DNA of 64,000 bases from Stichopus chloronotus. Taxonomy: Eukaryota > Echinodermata > Holothuroidea > Aspidochirotida > Stichopodidae. The stretch covers positions 14,191,116-14,255,115 of the forward strand of contig CM037830.1 of the NCBI GenBank assembly GCA_021234535.1. Direction: 5' to 3'. The translations under genes and the position numbers were made by a program. Below the pieces are notes generated by a model. That model made no database searches. It was not told the origin of the DNA and saw nothing but the letters and a program-made list of their open reading frames with translations. Below are positions 1 through 11,094 of the stretch, piece after piece (the stretch's first letter is position 1; the number at the start of each line of letters is the position of its first letter).

Positions 1-149
1 TGGTCTCCCAGGCCAGGAGGGATGAAGGGTGCTACATCAGAAGATCCAAGACCTTCACCTCACTGCATGAAGACTGTGAGGAACCCTTCCGAGCACAGGT
101 AATTCCTTACGACTTTACCTCCATGGCTGCCGCATCAAGGAGCCCCACC

Positions 150-970
150 ACACTCTAGGCGTCCGTGGTCTCAGTCTCCAAGTTCTTGATGGCTCTGTTT
201 GACAAGGACAAACAGTTGAACGCCATCAAGATCTACCATTTGTTGATAGGTGCTGTCTATCGGGCTTCCCCGATGTGAGGACGGATGGGTTGAACAGGGT
301 CCTCTCCCAGGTGCTCTGGGGGAGAGCTTACTCCATGTTGGTAGTGTGCCAACTGTCGCCATCCAAGTCTGTCAGTGGGGTCCTTCTGCCTCGTGCAGAA
401 CCACCATATGAGCCATTGCACTCTTGCCTCTGGAGCTCTTGACTCGCAAAACCTTGTTCTTGGTTGTGTCAGCGGTGTTGAGACAGAGAAGTTCAGGCTC
501 TTTCCTTCAAGTCTGGCCATCTGAGGTTCGAGAACCATGGGGTTTGCATGGTTCCCGATCCCCCATTCTTTGCCAGGATCCAGACGCTTTTGTTCTGGGA
601 GATACCTTTATCCCCGAGATCAGCTCGGCTTCTGCTGTTATAGAGGATGGAAAGTGTCCGGTCAGGGCACTGAAATGGCATCTCCACAGAACGAATTGCC
701 TGTGTGTGTCCCATTGACTTTTTGTTCTGACTCTCAGGCCACATGGCCGCCTCCTGGGATACCATTTCGCTCTGGCTGACCAAGGTCTATGCACCTCTTG
801 CCCAGGGATAGGTAAGGGCTCACAAGGTCCAGTGCAAGCGACGTCCAAGGTGCTGTTTGCAGGTGTGCAGGATATTGTTCGTGCAGCCGCCTGGAAGACT
901 CCGACCACCTTCATCGCTTGCTACCTTACGGGATACCCTTGGTGCTGAAGTGGCTTTCAGCCGGGCCCTC
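150..970 (+). pseudogene. Degenerate tyrosine recombinase of a DIRS-like retrotransposon
   Basis: Several frames on the + strand read in order like a DIRS-type tyrosine recombinase. At about 159-276 ASVVSVSKFLMALFDKD and NAIKIYHLLIGAVYRASP resemble the N-terminal core-binding part. At 424-714 LELLTRKTLFLVVSAVLRQR, DTFIPEISSASAVIEDGK and CPVRALKWHLHRTN resemble the start of the catalytic domain, where PVRAL..YL.RT is typical. At about 744-940 SWDTISLWLTKVYAPLAQG, VRAHKVQATSKV and DIVRAAAWKTPTTFIACYL match the box with His and the final W..tF...Y. Stops and frameshifts break it, and the Arg normally after the His box seems replaced by Gln. It is a relic, with the RT and gag parts upstream or lost. 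Crypton-type recombinases are the main alternative. Confidence 0.75.
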
Positions 971-1065
971 TTCTCTGTGCCCTGGTGACCTCCCACTGTG
1001 GTCTCTCCACTTCATGATGCCACTCTAATGCTTTAGAACAAGCAAGGGGTAAGTGTTTGTGTACA

Positions 1066-1526
1066 ATGTGAATTCCCCCACAATTCACTGGTTTGGGTAT
1101 TCACAAATGACTAGACTTACCCCTTGCTGCTGCCTGCTTCTCTATCAGCAACTACTACTTTTCATGTAGGTAAGTTGTTCCTGCCCTAGGTGCTCGGGAG
1201 AGCGAGGACAGTCTAGGGTGGGTTTATCTCCCTTGTTTCTCTTCACAATCTCAAAAAAAAGGAAACTCCGACATTCTCTGGGTCTCCCGCTGGGGGAGGG
1301 AGCATTTGAGATCTTGTCAGCTTAAATAGTAAGTGTTTAAGTTTGTCTATCGTCTGTTTGCTTGCCTTCGATGAAGCCCAACAAGGACGACCTAGAGCAT
1401 AGAGGGTGCAGTGCCAGAACAATTGATTCGAAAGTGTATTTGAGCTTGTCTAGCAATGCATTAGTATGAGCAAGGGGTAAGTATAGTCATTTGTGAAAAC
1501 CACACCAGCAAGTTGTGGGGATTTCT
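1066..1526. mobile_element. Family A element with inverted ends
   Basis: An end sequence reading caaggggtaagtctagtc...tgaatacccaaaccagtga appears on the minus strand at about 1070-1130 and again on the plus strand at about 1465-1524, giving a unit of about 460 bp with inverted ends. A further partial end (gcaaggggtaag) sits just before, at about 1036-1055, directly after the recombinase relic. The same end recurs at about 13.2, 29.1, 36.2, 39.9, 44.4 and 44.8 kb. Either these are inverted terminal repeats of the DIRS-like element or a nonautonomous derivative of it. Confidence 0.6.
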
Positions 1527-2298
1527 TCCATACTGGTTATTTGAGGATCCTCTGGATACTGGTGTGCTTGTATGTATGTCAGCTAACTGTAATTTGTTTC
1601 TCTAACATCAGGCCTCTGTGCCTTTACTACATACCCTACAATTCTCTGTTTTCACAAAATATTTGTGCACTTCACCTGACATGTTGTTCTTTAGGTATAT
1701 GTCAATAAATATGTCACTAAGAATATGCAGAGTGACTTCTCTTGACCTCTTCACAATGTCAACTAAATTTGTGAAAGCGTATCTGGGTCAGGTGCATTAT
1801 CTTTGCATTTTGTAGACTAGAAATGTGGCAGGGATAAAATACTTCAAAGTGAAGAGAAGAAAGAGTGAAAGAGTTAAAGCCATAGAGGAAAATCTTTTTG
1901 ATACAACTTGATAAATCTTTTCTTTGATATAATAAACAGTTGACTTCACTCCCTACTGATGTGTGTATCACACTGACTGAGGTATTTTCAGTACTCCGAA
2001 ACATGTTTTCTGTACTTGTGAGGAAAAACAACGCCAGATATGGGACTTAACCGATACTGTGTTTGAAATGGTTCCATTAACCTGGTACACTATTTCAATA
2101 CTGTAAAGTGTCTGAGTGGAAAAATAAACCCATACAGTTACTACTGTATCATATATTGTGTAGGTCATTAAGGTGTATGCTAATAAACAAAATTTAATAA
2201 GATTCTTTGCTCATCTTGTCATTTATGTGAATGCTACATATTGTACTAGTGAGCTGATATTACTGGGCTGACATATTCTTGTTTTTGTATTCTTTCAG

Positions 2299-2415
2299 GT
2301 CATCTTTTAACAAAGGATTTACGGAGATACCTTAGCACAAGGTTTCAAAAAGGCTCAGTGGATCATGAGCTACAACAAACCATCAGAGAGAACCTTTACT
2401 ACCGAACTGTGCCTT
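2299..2415 (+). CDS. magi: MAGI exon: start of the guanylate-kinase-like region
   Basis: The exon follows a pyrimidine-rich acceptor (tctttcag) and ends before gtaagt. It is 117 nt with phase 1 at both borders. The translation starts [15 protein letters not shown] and continues QKGS, HELQQTI and ends YYRTVP. This is the segment linking PDZ0 to the truncated, non-catalytic guanylate kinase domain of MAGI proteins. The last base T joins the first two bases of the next exon (GC) to make the Cys of the family motif PCTTR. The preceding exon, carrying PDZ0, is outside the window. Confidence 0.93.
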
Positions 2416-2436
2416 GTAAGTTATGAAGTGATGAGT

Positions 2437-2680
2437 CTGCTGTAGGGAGGAGGAGGATGATGATTGTGGTGTATTGTTGATGAAAGAGAGAAGGGAGGGC
2501 AGGGAGGGGTATTGCACTGTGGTAGAAGGTGATATGATTATGGCAGGGATGAGGATAGGATTTGGGATGGATGAAAAGAATGGTAATGAAAGGTTGCTAA
2601 TGAGTGGGATGGGTACAGCAGGGTGGTATGGATAGCATCATTGGAGAAGATGGGGGTTAAGGATGAGAAGAGGGACTGGT
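2437..2680. repeat. Purine-rich low-complexity tract
   Basis: The + strand is dominated by G and A (gggaggaggagg, gagagaagggagggcagggaggg) for about 240 bases just after the donor of the exon ending at 2415. The G runs could act in splicing or form G-rich structures; that is inference. Confidence 0.6.
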
Positions 2681-5067
2681 TGATATAAATTATGACAATA
2701 GTGTATAAAATAGTGAGAGGATGAAAGTTAGGTGCTGAAGTTGAGATGCTGCGAGACAGCAGATAATGGGATGAGAATAGTAGAAGATGAAATATTTGAA
2801 TGTGTAGAACTTTGTTAGTGGCATTATGTCAAGCAGCAGACCAGTGATAAGTAATATAATAGGCTGCCTGGTGTAAATGTTACTGTATGTCAACCTATGT
2901 ACTGTAATGTATATAGAAGACATATAGTTACCATTTCACTACTCTATTCATTTAGCCAACTCTGAGTGAAAATGTACACTTTTGCTATGCCAAATAGCTT
3001 TAAACCCTGAGGAATACATAGACTATGTTGAAAAATTACAAAAGAAAGAAAATACATGCCAGTTGTAGTTTTTAGTGTGGAACTTAACCACTCGGTTGTG
3101 GCTTGAAAAATAAGTCCGACAAAGACAAACATAAGCATATTAATGTTTAGACATCTAGATGCATTTCAGGTCATAATTTCAAGTGTCAGCATTGCCAGTG
3201 GTCGAATACATGACACCTCCTCAATGACTGTTCCTCTAAGGAGGCATTTTGTCATATCGTTTCAATTGACAGTCCTTAAAGCAACTGATTTGCAAAGGTC
3301 AGTGAAGTTTACAAATTAAGTAAACATTATTTCTTCCACGTTGAAACCTGAAATATTGCACACTTCGAAACTATGTATTTGAAAACAGATTTGGCATCTT
3401 TTGCTTTTTTTGTTTTTTTAAAAAACTGGATGCATTTAGCTGGCTCTGAACATCTGAATTACCCAAAGGTTAGATGGCGAGACGTACTGTGCATTAGGTC
3501 AGACTGTAGTGTGTTCGTAAAATGCTCTGTCATGTTCATTTGCTCAAATGGAACTCACTGCAATAGACCATCCGAATGCCAAATGTCAGAATCTCTTTTG
3601 TGAAAAGGCAAATGTTTCTGCCAAAGAATTGTCAGTCACTCCATGCTGCCTGCCGCAGTAAGGATGTTATTTTGTCAATGCAGTAGTGAAAGACAATGAC
3701 TCGTCCCATCAGCGTGTGTTTGCGATGGTGGGCTACTTTAACCTCGACTTGCACTCAGGAGACCATTCCTCTCCTGCAACATTAGACAGACGTCATCCCA
3801 GTGGGCCGAATTAGCATGTCAATTTCAAAGGTTACACCAGAATATCGAGCCTTTCATCTACGAATACCATAAATTGATAGTGAGCAGTTGCAGAGGTTCG
3901 TTTTTGAAAAATAACGTCGCCTCTCTCACTGTCTTAATTCTTTGCTATGCTTTTTGGTCCGAACAAGCAGAATTTTTTTTTTGCGTTGCGTTTGTTCATG
4001 TCTGTCCGAGTGGGGTTTGCATCTATCAACATCTGCGAAAATTGATGAAGCTGAGTTACCATGCTAGGAGGAAACCTGCACTTTAAACTGTAATTTAACT
4101 GGATACATAAGGCATTGAAGCCTTGAGTTTGCGTAGTTCAAATGTTTTTGCAATCAGCTTTGCTTTGAATGCCAGGTTTTACACTCCTTACCAGCATCAT
4201 GTATACCATTCTTTAGAATTCTTTGTAAATTTCAGGGCTTCCTTATAGGGGATTGCATGCAAGTGTAGTATCTGAAATTTTAAAGGGAGTAAGAAGTCAT
4301 CCATACTTTATTTTGAAAAATCATGCAAAAAATTTTGCAATTCCCTTTTTACTCCTCTTATAAGTGTTTTTCATGATGTTGCGTAATTACAATACTGCAT
4401 GTGCATGGTGTTATGCTGCAAAATAGTAATCCATCAACAAAAATGATATCACCTAATGAAAAAGAGCCATTTATGAATTAGCATAGGGGGTTATATTAAT
4501 TCAGTTTGGGGTGACTTCACTGTATCTGTAAGGACAGGTCAATATCTGCTCTTTTTTTCAAATAGGTAGGACTTTGCCCCTAAACTTGAATGCTTTTCTC
4601 CACTCAACTCAGTGCATATCCTGTTATCATATACTTGTGACATTATTTGCAAACTCGGCATTTTCACGTACATTTGCCCTTCTATTCCCTCCAGTCTGTC
4701 TATTATTGGGCTGATGGGTGAACATGGTCCTACACATGTGTTACATCACTGCTACCTTTGTCGGTCCCTTATGTTTGTGAAAGCGTCAAAAATTATGTTT
4801 TTAACTGGGAGTTAATATGCAGTGACCTTAATTTCACTTGTTATTTGGGACACTTAGGGCGTACCTGAATTCCCTGTAACTGAATCCCAGATAAATGTTA
4901 GATCCAAGTTGATACCAGTTTGATTGGTTTAATAGTTGCAAGTTTGCATTCAAGTGTTTCTTATGGAACTCCACAGATATAAAAAAAAAAATGCTTAAAG
5001 GGAAATAAGGTGTTTGTTTTACAGAAAACAACCATAGATTTAAAACCAGTGTTTGTAAAGATAGAAT

Positions 5068-5345
5068 GACAGACTATTCTAAAAAAGGAAGGACCGTAGC
5101 CTTCTTTTCAAGAAAAAAGTTTCTCATAGATAGAAATTCGCTTATTTGTTGCTCAACAATAATTTGTTCACCCAAACTTTTCAAAATTCAAATGATGCAT
5201 CTTCCGTTACTCACCACATGCATAATGTTTTGAGGAGATGAAACTCATGCAGATGTTTATTGGTGAGACTGAATGGTTTAATAATGATCAAAGCTATTTT
5301 CTTCATATGCCATGTTGGTATATTCTAAATGCCATATTTCCCTTT
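5068..5345 (+). repeat. Family C dispersed repeat, copy 1
   Basis: About 275 bp that share an ordered series of phrases with 9416-9668 (inverted) and 38341-38620: cttcttttcaag, agatagaaattcg, atttgttgct, aaacttttcaaaattc, gcagatgtttattg, gagactgaatgg, ttaataatg and tatttccctt. No open frame or clear terminal inverted repeat was seen, so it may be a SINE-like or truncated element. Confidence 0.7.
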
Positions 5346-5622
5346 AGGGGAATAATCTGGAAAGATCCTTCACATTGTGGATAGCAACACAGATTTAAGT
5401 GGTTTTGATTCAGAAGGTCTGCTGACTTTTGTGATGACAGCCCACAGGGGTAGATGCCTTGTATTGTACAGTACTTGGTTAACAATTGCACAAAGAAGGT
5501 GACCAGACATGCATACTAATAATTGCCAGACATTAGATTGCTGGTGAAGTACATTTATTCAGTACAAGTTCATCAGTTGAGAAAAGTTTGTTACTATGTA
5601 AATTCTAAAATACTGTAGGTGA

Positions 5623-5841
<219 letters not shown>

Positions 5842-8800
5842 TAGTATCAATACTTTCTTAAGCTGCTTGCTTATATAATAAGCCAATGCACCACTATCTT
5901 CACTCCTGCTTGCCAAGTTAAAGTCACAGGTACAATCTACATTGTATCTAAGTTGGAAAGTGATTACCTTTTGCACAACTTTCAGTACATGTGAGAAAAC
6001 TCCCCGACTCTCTTTCTGGAATAGTGCCTCCTTTTAATTCTACTACCCAGTTATTCTTGAAAACTAGTACACCAGTAGATCTTGACACATGCAGTCTCTT
6101 AGACAGAGTGAGATCCTGCATGAAATGCAGTTCAAGAATTTACTCCTGTAAACAGCAGCCTTCATTTTCCATTTTGGCAAACTTACTGCTGGAGTAGTAA
6201 GCAGCACCTTTAGTTCTCCATGTCTTGAAATTTTAGTGTATTTGTCACTAGCCCTGTCACAATCAACTTAGCCCAATAATGTTTGGGCTAAGTGGAATCA
6301 TTTTCCAACGAACAATAAAAAATGGAAAGTTCAGTGATGTTTTTTTGTTCGTTATTATACTTAACTATGTTGTTACAACTTAGTGGGAAAACTGTAGTTA
6401 GCCTTTTTGGCTTTCAAATTTTGTAAAATGGCACTACCTGAAATATTTTTTTCACTGACCCCAGGCTATTGAGCCCTGGATTCCTAGCCAAGCCTCAAAC
6501 AACACAATTTGTACCAGCAAAAAAAAAAAAAAAGGAATAAAAAAGAGTGCCAGGAACATTTTCTCCCTCCCTGTGATAAGACAATAAGAAGTTTGCTTTT
6601 ATTTCTTCATATTTACATTTGGCTGCTAAAAACAATATGCCCACTCAGATATCTGAACACTGCCTCACAGTTGAACTAAGCACATTTTCAGGCCCTTAAC
6701 TTGTCTGGCTGTTTCATGTACATACACTTCATGGTAAAGGTATTCTACATAGTAGTAAAGTGCAGTACGGCAGCACCGCCAAGTGACTGGCATAAGAAGG
6801 CTGTAATGCTGACAATTGTATGGAAAAAGCTGTTGAAAGGTCAAAGATGCTTGTCACAAGTGGGTGGTACTTAACTGAATACTCTACTGGTGGAAGTTTT
6901 CACAACTAACAGTCCCTTTGGGATGTTTGTGGAAAAATTATTGCCACGGTGTTGACTAATTACCCTAACGCCTGGCTGTATAAAATGGAATTTTACATTT
7001 TCAATAAGAGGACGTTTGTGGAACAAGCTGGTTGCAAAACACTTACCCTACCAATCAGTGCCAGTGGAGTGTTTGTATTTAAATATCAGATTTCAAACTT
7101 TGCAAAATCAATAGGTTGTAAAGTATGAGAGATTTTCATCCTGTTAATATTGTTTTTGCTGCCCATCTTTCAGCATGATCTTGTTGGGCCACAAAAAAAA
7201 AAACAAAACAAAAAATCTGTAGGTGGGCACCCTGCTACAACACAACGTGGCAGAATTTGTAGTGCTGAAAATTTTCAATATAAATGGAGGCCCTTATCAC
7301 ACCGTGTCCACAGCAATATCAGTTCCTATCCCCAAAACATGCTTCAACTATCGCCAACATCCTTTCCTATGCTGACACACTCGAGCCCCCTTTCCCCCTC
7401 CCTCCATACACTCCAGCCCCCTCCCCCCCCCTCCCTCCATTCAGGATATCTTGCTGCAGTTTATAGATACCCCCTGGCTGATATGCAGTTACAGTACAAT
7501 GTTGTCTTGAGTACAGTGTACTGCAAATTTGTCTTTGCAGCAAGGCTCTGGCAAAACAAATGGTAGGTCTGTTAATGTGATCACTTCTGTTGTAACTCAT
7601 CGTCACGCTGTCATTCTCAGCTCGAGAGCCTGCCTGCATCTAAATGAGTTTTAGTTGTGTGAAATTTCAATGACTTGAGTGCAAACTAAATCACATGTCA
7701 GAAGTACTAAGTTACGACAGGTATGCTGTTCGACAGTTGTTGCATGTTGTCCCTTGTATTGCTGTTATTAATTTCATGTTGCAAATCACATCACTAACAA
7801 GTCTTTGTTTAACATACATACTGTATGAAATGGTGTTTGAAGGCATGTCAGGTACACATGAAGTACCTTCTTACCCTGTATATATTCCGTACAGTGTGCA
7901 GTGACGGCCCTCTGCAATGTTATTCTTTCTGTTGATAATGTCGCTGTTGTGTGTAGTTACTGATTACACCTTTTGTTTTAAATTATATCGTTTGCCGTCT
8001 ATTAGAAGGATATCCTTGAAAAGTGGTACCCTTAAACTTGTGGATCTATTTTACTTCACCTCAGACTTCACTTCGGCTTGACTTCACATTGCCTTCTGAA
8101 CTGTGAGAAAATAATGGGTCCATGGGAGAGGAAGTTGGAAAGGAAGGGGGGTGGGTGATTAGGAGTAAGTTTGTGAAGCAGAGATCAGACAGTAACTTTT
8201 GAAGTAGACATAATCTACTTCAGGATATTTCGTTTCTGTCTTGATCCATGTGTTATTGATCAACAAAAGAGAGCTTGCAACATCAGGTCAATGTCTGGTC
8301 AGTTTGTCAGAGTACTGTACAATCATCTTGCATTGGGTTGAGAGTGAATGTTTTTGATGTGACTTGAAGAGCTTTCAATATATGCACTTAAGGACTGTCA
8401 TTTCCCATTGTTCCTTGTTCCATCTGTCCTTGTCCCATTCTGCCCTGCCACTAACCTGTTTCCCTTGCCACCAATCTGTTTATCTCGGCTCTTGCCCAGT
8501 CCAATTTTCAATCTCATCATTCTGTCATACTATCAACTTCATGCTTTAGATGAGTTTCATGTTTTGATGTGCTTTTCTTGATGACATGTCACATTTGCAG
8601 TCACCAAGTTAATCTTAAAACTCAGCATCAATCAGATACTTAAGTGGTTGATGATATTGGAGTTGATTTGTAGAACTGCCGTAACTTATGCGGTAATTTG
8701 GCTGAAGTGAAATATATGTTTCATTTGGAGATGCTGGCTTTTCATAGGCCTCTGAAATGAAAAAAAAAAACGTGCAATAAGAGGCAAGGAAAGAAAAAAA

Positions 8801-9415
8801 CAAAAAAGTATATGTGATTTTTCTGTTTAGACCAACTCAAAGGATTCTTTGGATCCATGGAGTCAAGTATGATTTCTTTTCCAGAGGACTCTCTCACAAG
8901 AGGCTGTAAATTTTCATGTACCTTGAAATTTGACAACCATAAGTACTTTAACTGCACCAGAAACCAGCCAAGTGGAAAGTAATGAAAATTAGGCCTGAAA
9001 TGATAACGATGAGATGCTGCACTGAAAGTGCCCAAAAATTCAAATTACTGGAATTTGCAACATGTGCTTCATATACCGAGCATTCCTTCATCGGTTTGTG
9101 CCTCACCACTGTTCTACGTCGTCGTTCACGGTACGTTATTGGTTTTTTGTATGATAGCTTTTTGTTACTGTCGCTTTTGTATTAATCCAAGGACCACAAA
9201 AGTGACTGAGAATGGGAGAGGGTGGGGATGGGAAAGGGACAGAAAAGGGGGAGGTTGGGGTGTTTAGCAAGGGAAAGAGAGAAGTGTCTCCTCTAAATGA
9301 GCTGAGAGATAAGGGGAGTTCCAAATGGGATGCCGCAATGCTTTATTTAAAATCAGAGGAGTTGTCATAAAATGGAAAAGGTTGCCATACTGTAGGAACA
9401 CACAGTTACTGTTTC

Positions 9416-9668
9416 AAGAGAAATATGGTGCACCAACCTGCTGAGAAAATAGCATGTACCATTGTTAAATCATTCAGGCTGATCAGTAAACATATGCCAA
9501 ATTTTTATCCCCTCAAAACATGCATAAAGTTATGGAACATGCATCTTTGAATTTTTGAAAGTTTTGGAGAACAAATTATTCCTTAACAAACAACTGAATT
9601 TCTATCTGTGAGAAATGTTTTACTCAACAAGAAGGCCACCGTCCTCACTTATTTTGAATAATCTATCA
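9416..9668 (-). repeat. Family C dispersed repeat, copy 2 (inverted)
   Basis: Read on the minus strand this stretch follows family C copy 1 from gatagattattcaaaata through ggccttcttgttgag, agatagaaattcag, aaaactttcaaaaattc, catatgtttactgat, gcctgaatgattt and ends catatttctctt. It sits about 200 bp before the Helentron-like element. Confidence 0.65.
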
Positions 9669-9870
9669 GTGTGTGTTGTAATGTTAGTTTTAAGAAATAT
9701 GATTTTTCTCTGTGGAACAAATGACATATTTCTCTTTAAATTGCTGCTGTGTTTGTTTTTTTAATTCTTTGACTTCATTTGTCATCTCACTGAATCATGA
9801 ACAAAAGTATCAAGAGTGCAGTGTCACAAGTTTTACTCTGTTTCAAGTGGCCAAACACCTACTAGTTTTT

Positions 9871-11094
9871 TTGATTCCTTGCCGAAGGCAGAAGGAATCT
9901 ATGCGATGGTGATGTCGTGTGTGTGTATGTGTGTGTGTGTATGTGTGTATGTGACACTTCTTGTAAACACCATATCTCAAGAAGGGTAACCATGACTGAT
10001 GTCATATTTGGTGTGTGGGTTGGTCATATTGAGTAGATGATCCCTATTGTTTTTGGTGGAGGTCAAAGGTCATTTGGGGTCACCAGAGGTCAAAATGTGA
10101 AAACCTCGTAAACACGATATCTCAAGAACGGTAACTGTGACTGATGTCATACGTAGTGTGTGGGTTGTTCATATTGAGTAGATGATCCCTATTGTTTGTA
10201 GTGGAGGTCAAAGGTCATTTGAGGTCACCAGAGGTCAAAATGTGAAAACCTTGTAAACACGATATCTCAAGAACGGTAACTGTGTCTGATGTCATACCTA
10301 GTGTGTGGGTTAGTCATATTGAGTAGATGATCCCTATCGTTTTTGGTGGCGGTCAAAGGTCATTTGAGGTCAATGGAGGTCAAACTGGAAAAACCTTGTA
10401 AACACAGTATCTGCAGAAGAGTAACTGTGACTGATGTCATACTTACTGTGTGGGTTGGTCATATTAAGTAGATGATCCCTATTGCTTTTGGTGGAGGTCA
10501 AAGGTCATTTGAGGTCACCAGAGGTCAAAATGTGAAAACCTTGTAGACATGATATCTCAAGAACGGTAACTGCGACTGATGCCATACTAGGTGTGTTTGT
10601 TGGTTATATTGAGTAGATGATCCCTATTGTTTTTGGTGGAGATAAAGGTCGCTTGAGGTCACCCTGAGTCAAACTGTAAACACATTGTAAACACAGTATC
10701 TCTAGAAGGGTAAGTGTGACTGATGTCATACTTGGTGTGTGGGTGAGTCATATTGAGTAGATGACTCCTATTGTTTTTGTGGAGGTCAAAGGTCGTTTGA
10801 GGTCCCCCGAGGTGAACATTTTCTAGCACATTATCTCCAGAAGAGTAATGGTGACTGATGTCATACTTGATTTGTAGGTTCCCCATACTGGGTAGGTGAT
10901 CCCTATTGCTTTTAGTGGACGTCAAATGTCATTTGAGGTCACCAGAATAAAGGTTATTTGGGTTAAAGGCTTATTAATGTGGTGTTTCAAGACCAGTAAC
11001 TGCAGTTGATCTCATACTTGTCATGTGAATAATTCATTCATGTTATAATATAACCATGTGGCAAGGAATCACAAAGCCTTTTGGCTTTCTGGTT
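9871..11094 (+). mobile_element. Helentron/HINE-like nonautonomous element, copy 1
   Basis: The order of parts is: 5' hairpin-forming end (GATTCCTTGCC gaa GGCAGAAGGAATC) at 9873-9899, a GT/AT-rich microsatellite (about 9912-9952), seven ~145-bp tandem monomers, an 11-bp perfect inverted match to the 5' end (GGCAAGGAATC, 11060-11070), a terminal hairpin AAAGCC-TTTT-GGCTTT (11073-11088) and CTGGT. This architecture (subterminal inverted repeats, microsatellite, tandem core, 3' hairpin) is that of DINE-1/HINE elements mobilised by Helentrons. The 3' part and 5' end are nearly identical to the copy at 59972. TAGTTT beside each end is a possible duplication but may be chance. Confidence 0.65.
9963..10940 (+). 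repeat. Tandem array of seven ~145-bp monomers
   Basis: The phrase gtaaacac.atatct..agaa starts units near 9963, 10108, 10253, 10398, 10543, 10687 and 10823, a spacing of 144-145 bp for the first six and slightly shorter at the end. Each unit also has gactgatgtcata, gagtagatgatccctatt and ggtggaggtcaaaggtca. The best units carry AGGTCA-A-AGGTCA-TTTG-AGGTCA-CCAG-AGGTCA (for example 10205-10237 and the matching stretch near 10496). Units toward the 3' end decay. Confidence 0.9.

Larger units (their letters stand above)
1..2298 (+). other. Intron upstream of the first visible exon
   Basis: It ends at tctttcag/GT. It contains a degenerate DIRS-type tyrosine recombinase (about 150-970) and a family A inverted pair (about 1023-1524). 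From 1530 to 2298 I see AT-rich sequence with no feature. Confidence 0.85.

Noticed and set aside
7150..7566. Plus-strand frame of 138 codons
   Set aside because: Built on an A-rich tract and a C-rich low-complexity stretch; no domain.
10659..10925. Minus-strand frame of 88 codons
   Set aside because: It lies wholly in the tandem monomers; the repeated STKSNRDHL / YDISH pattern is the translated repeat.
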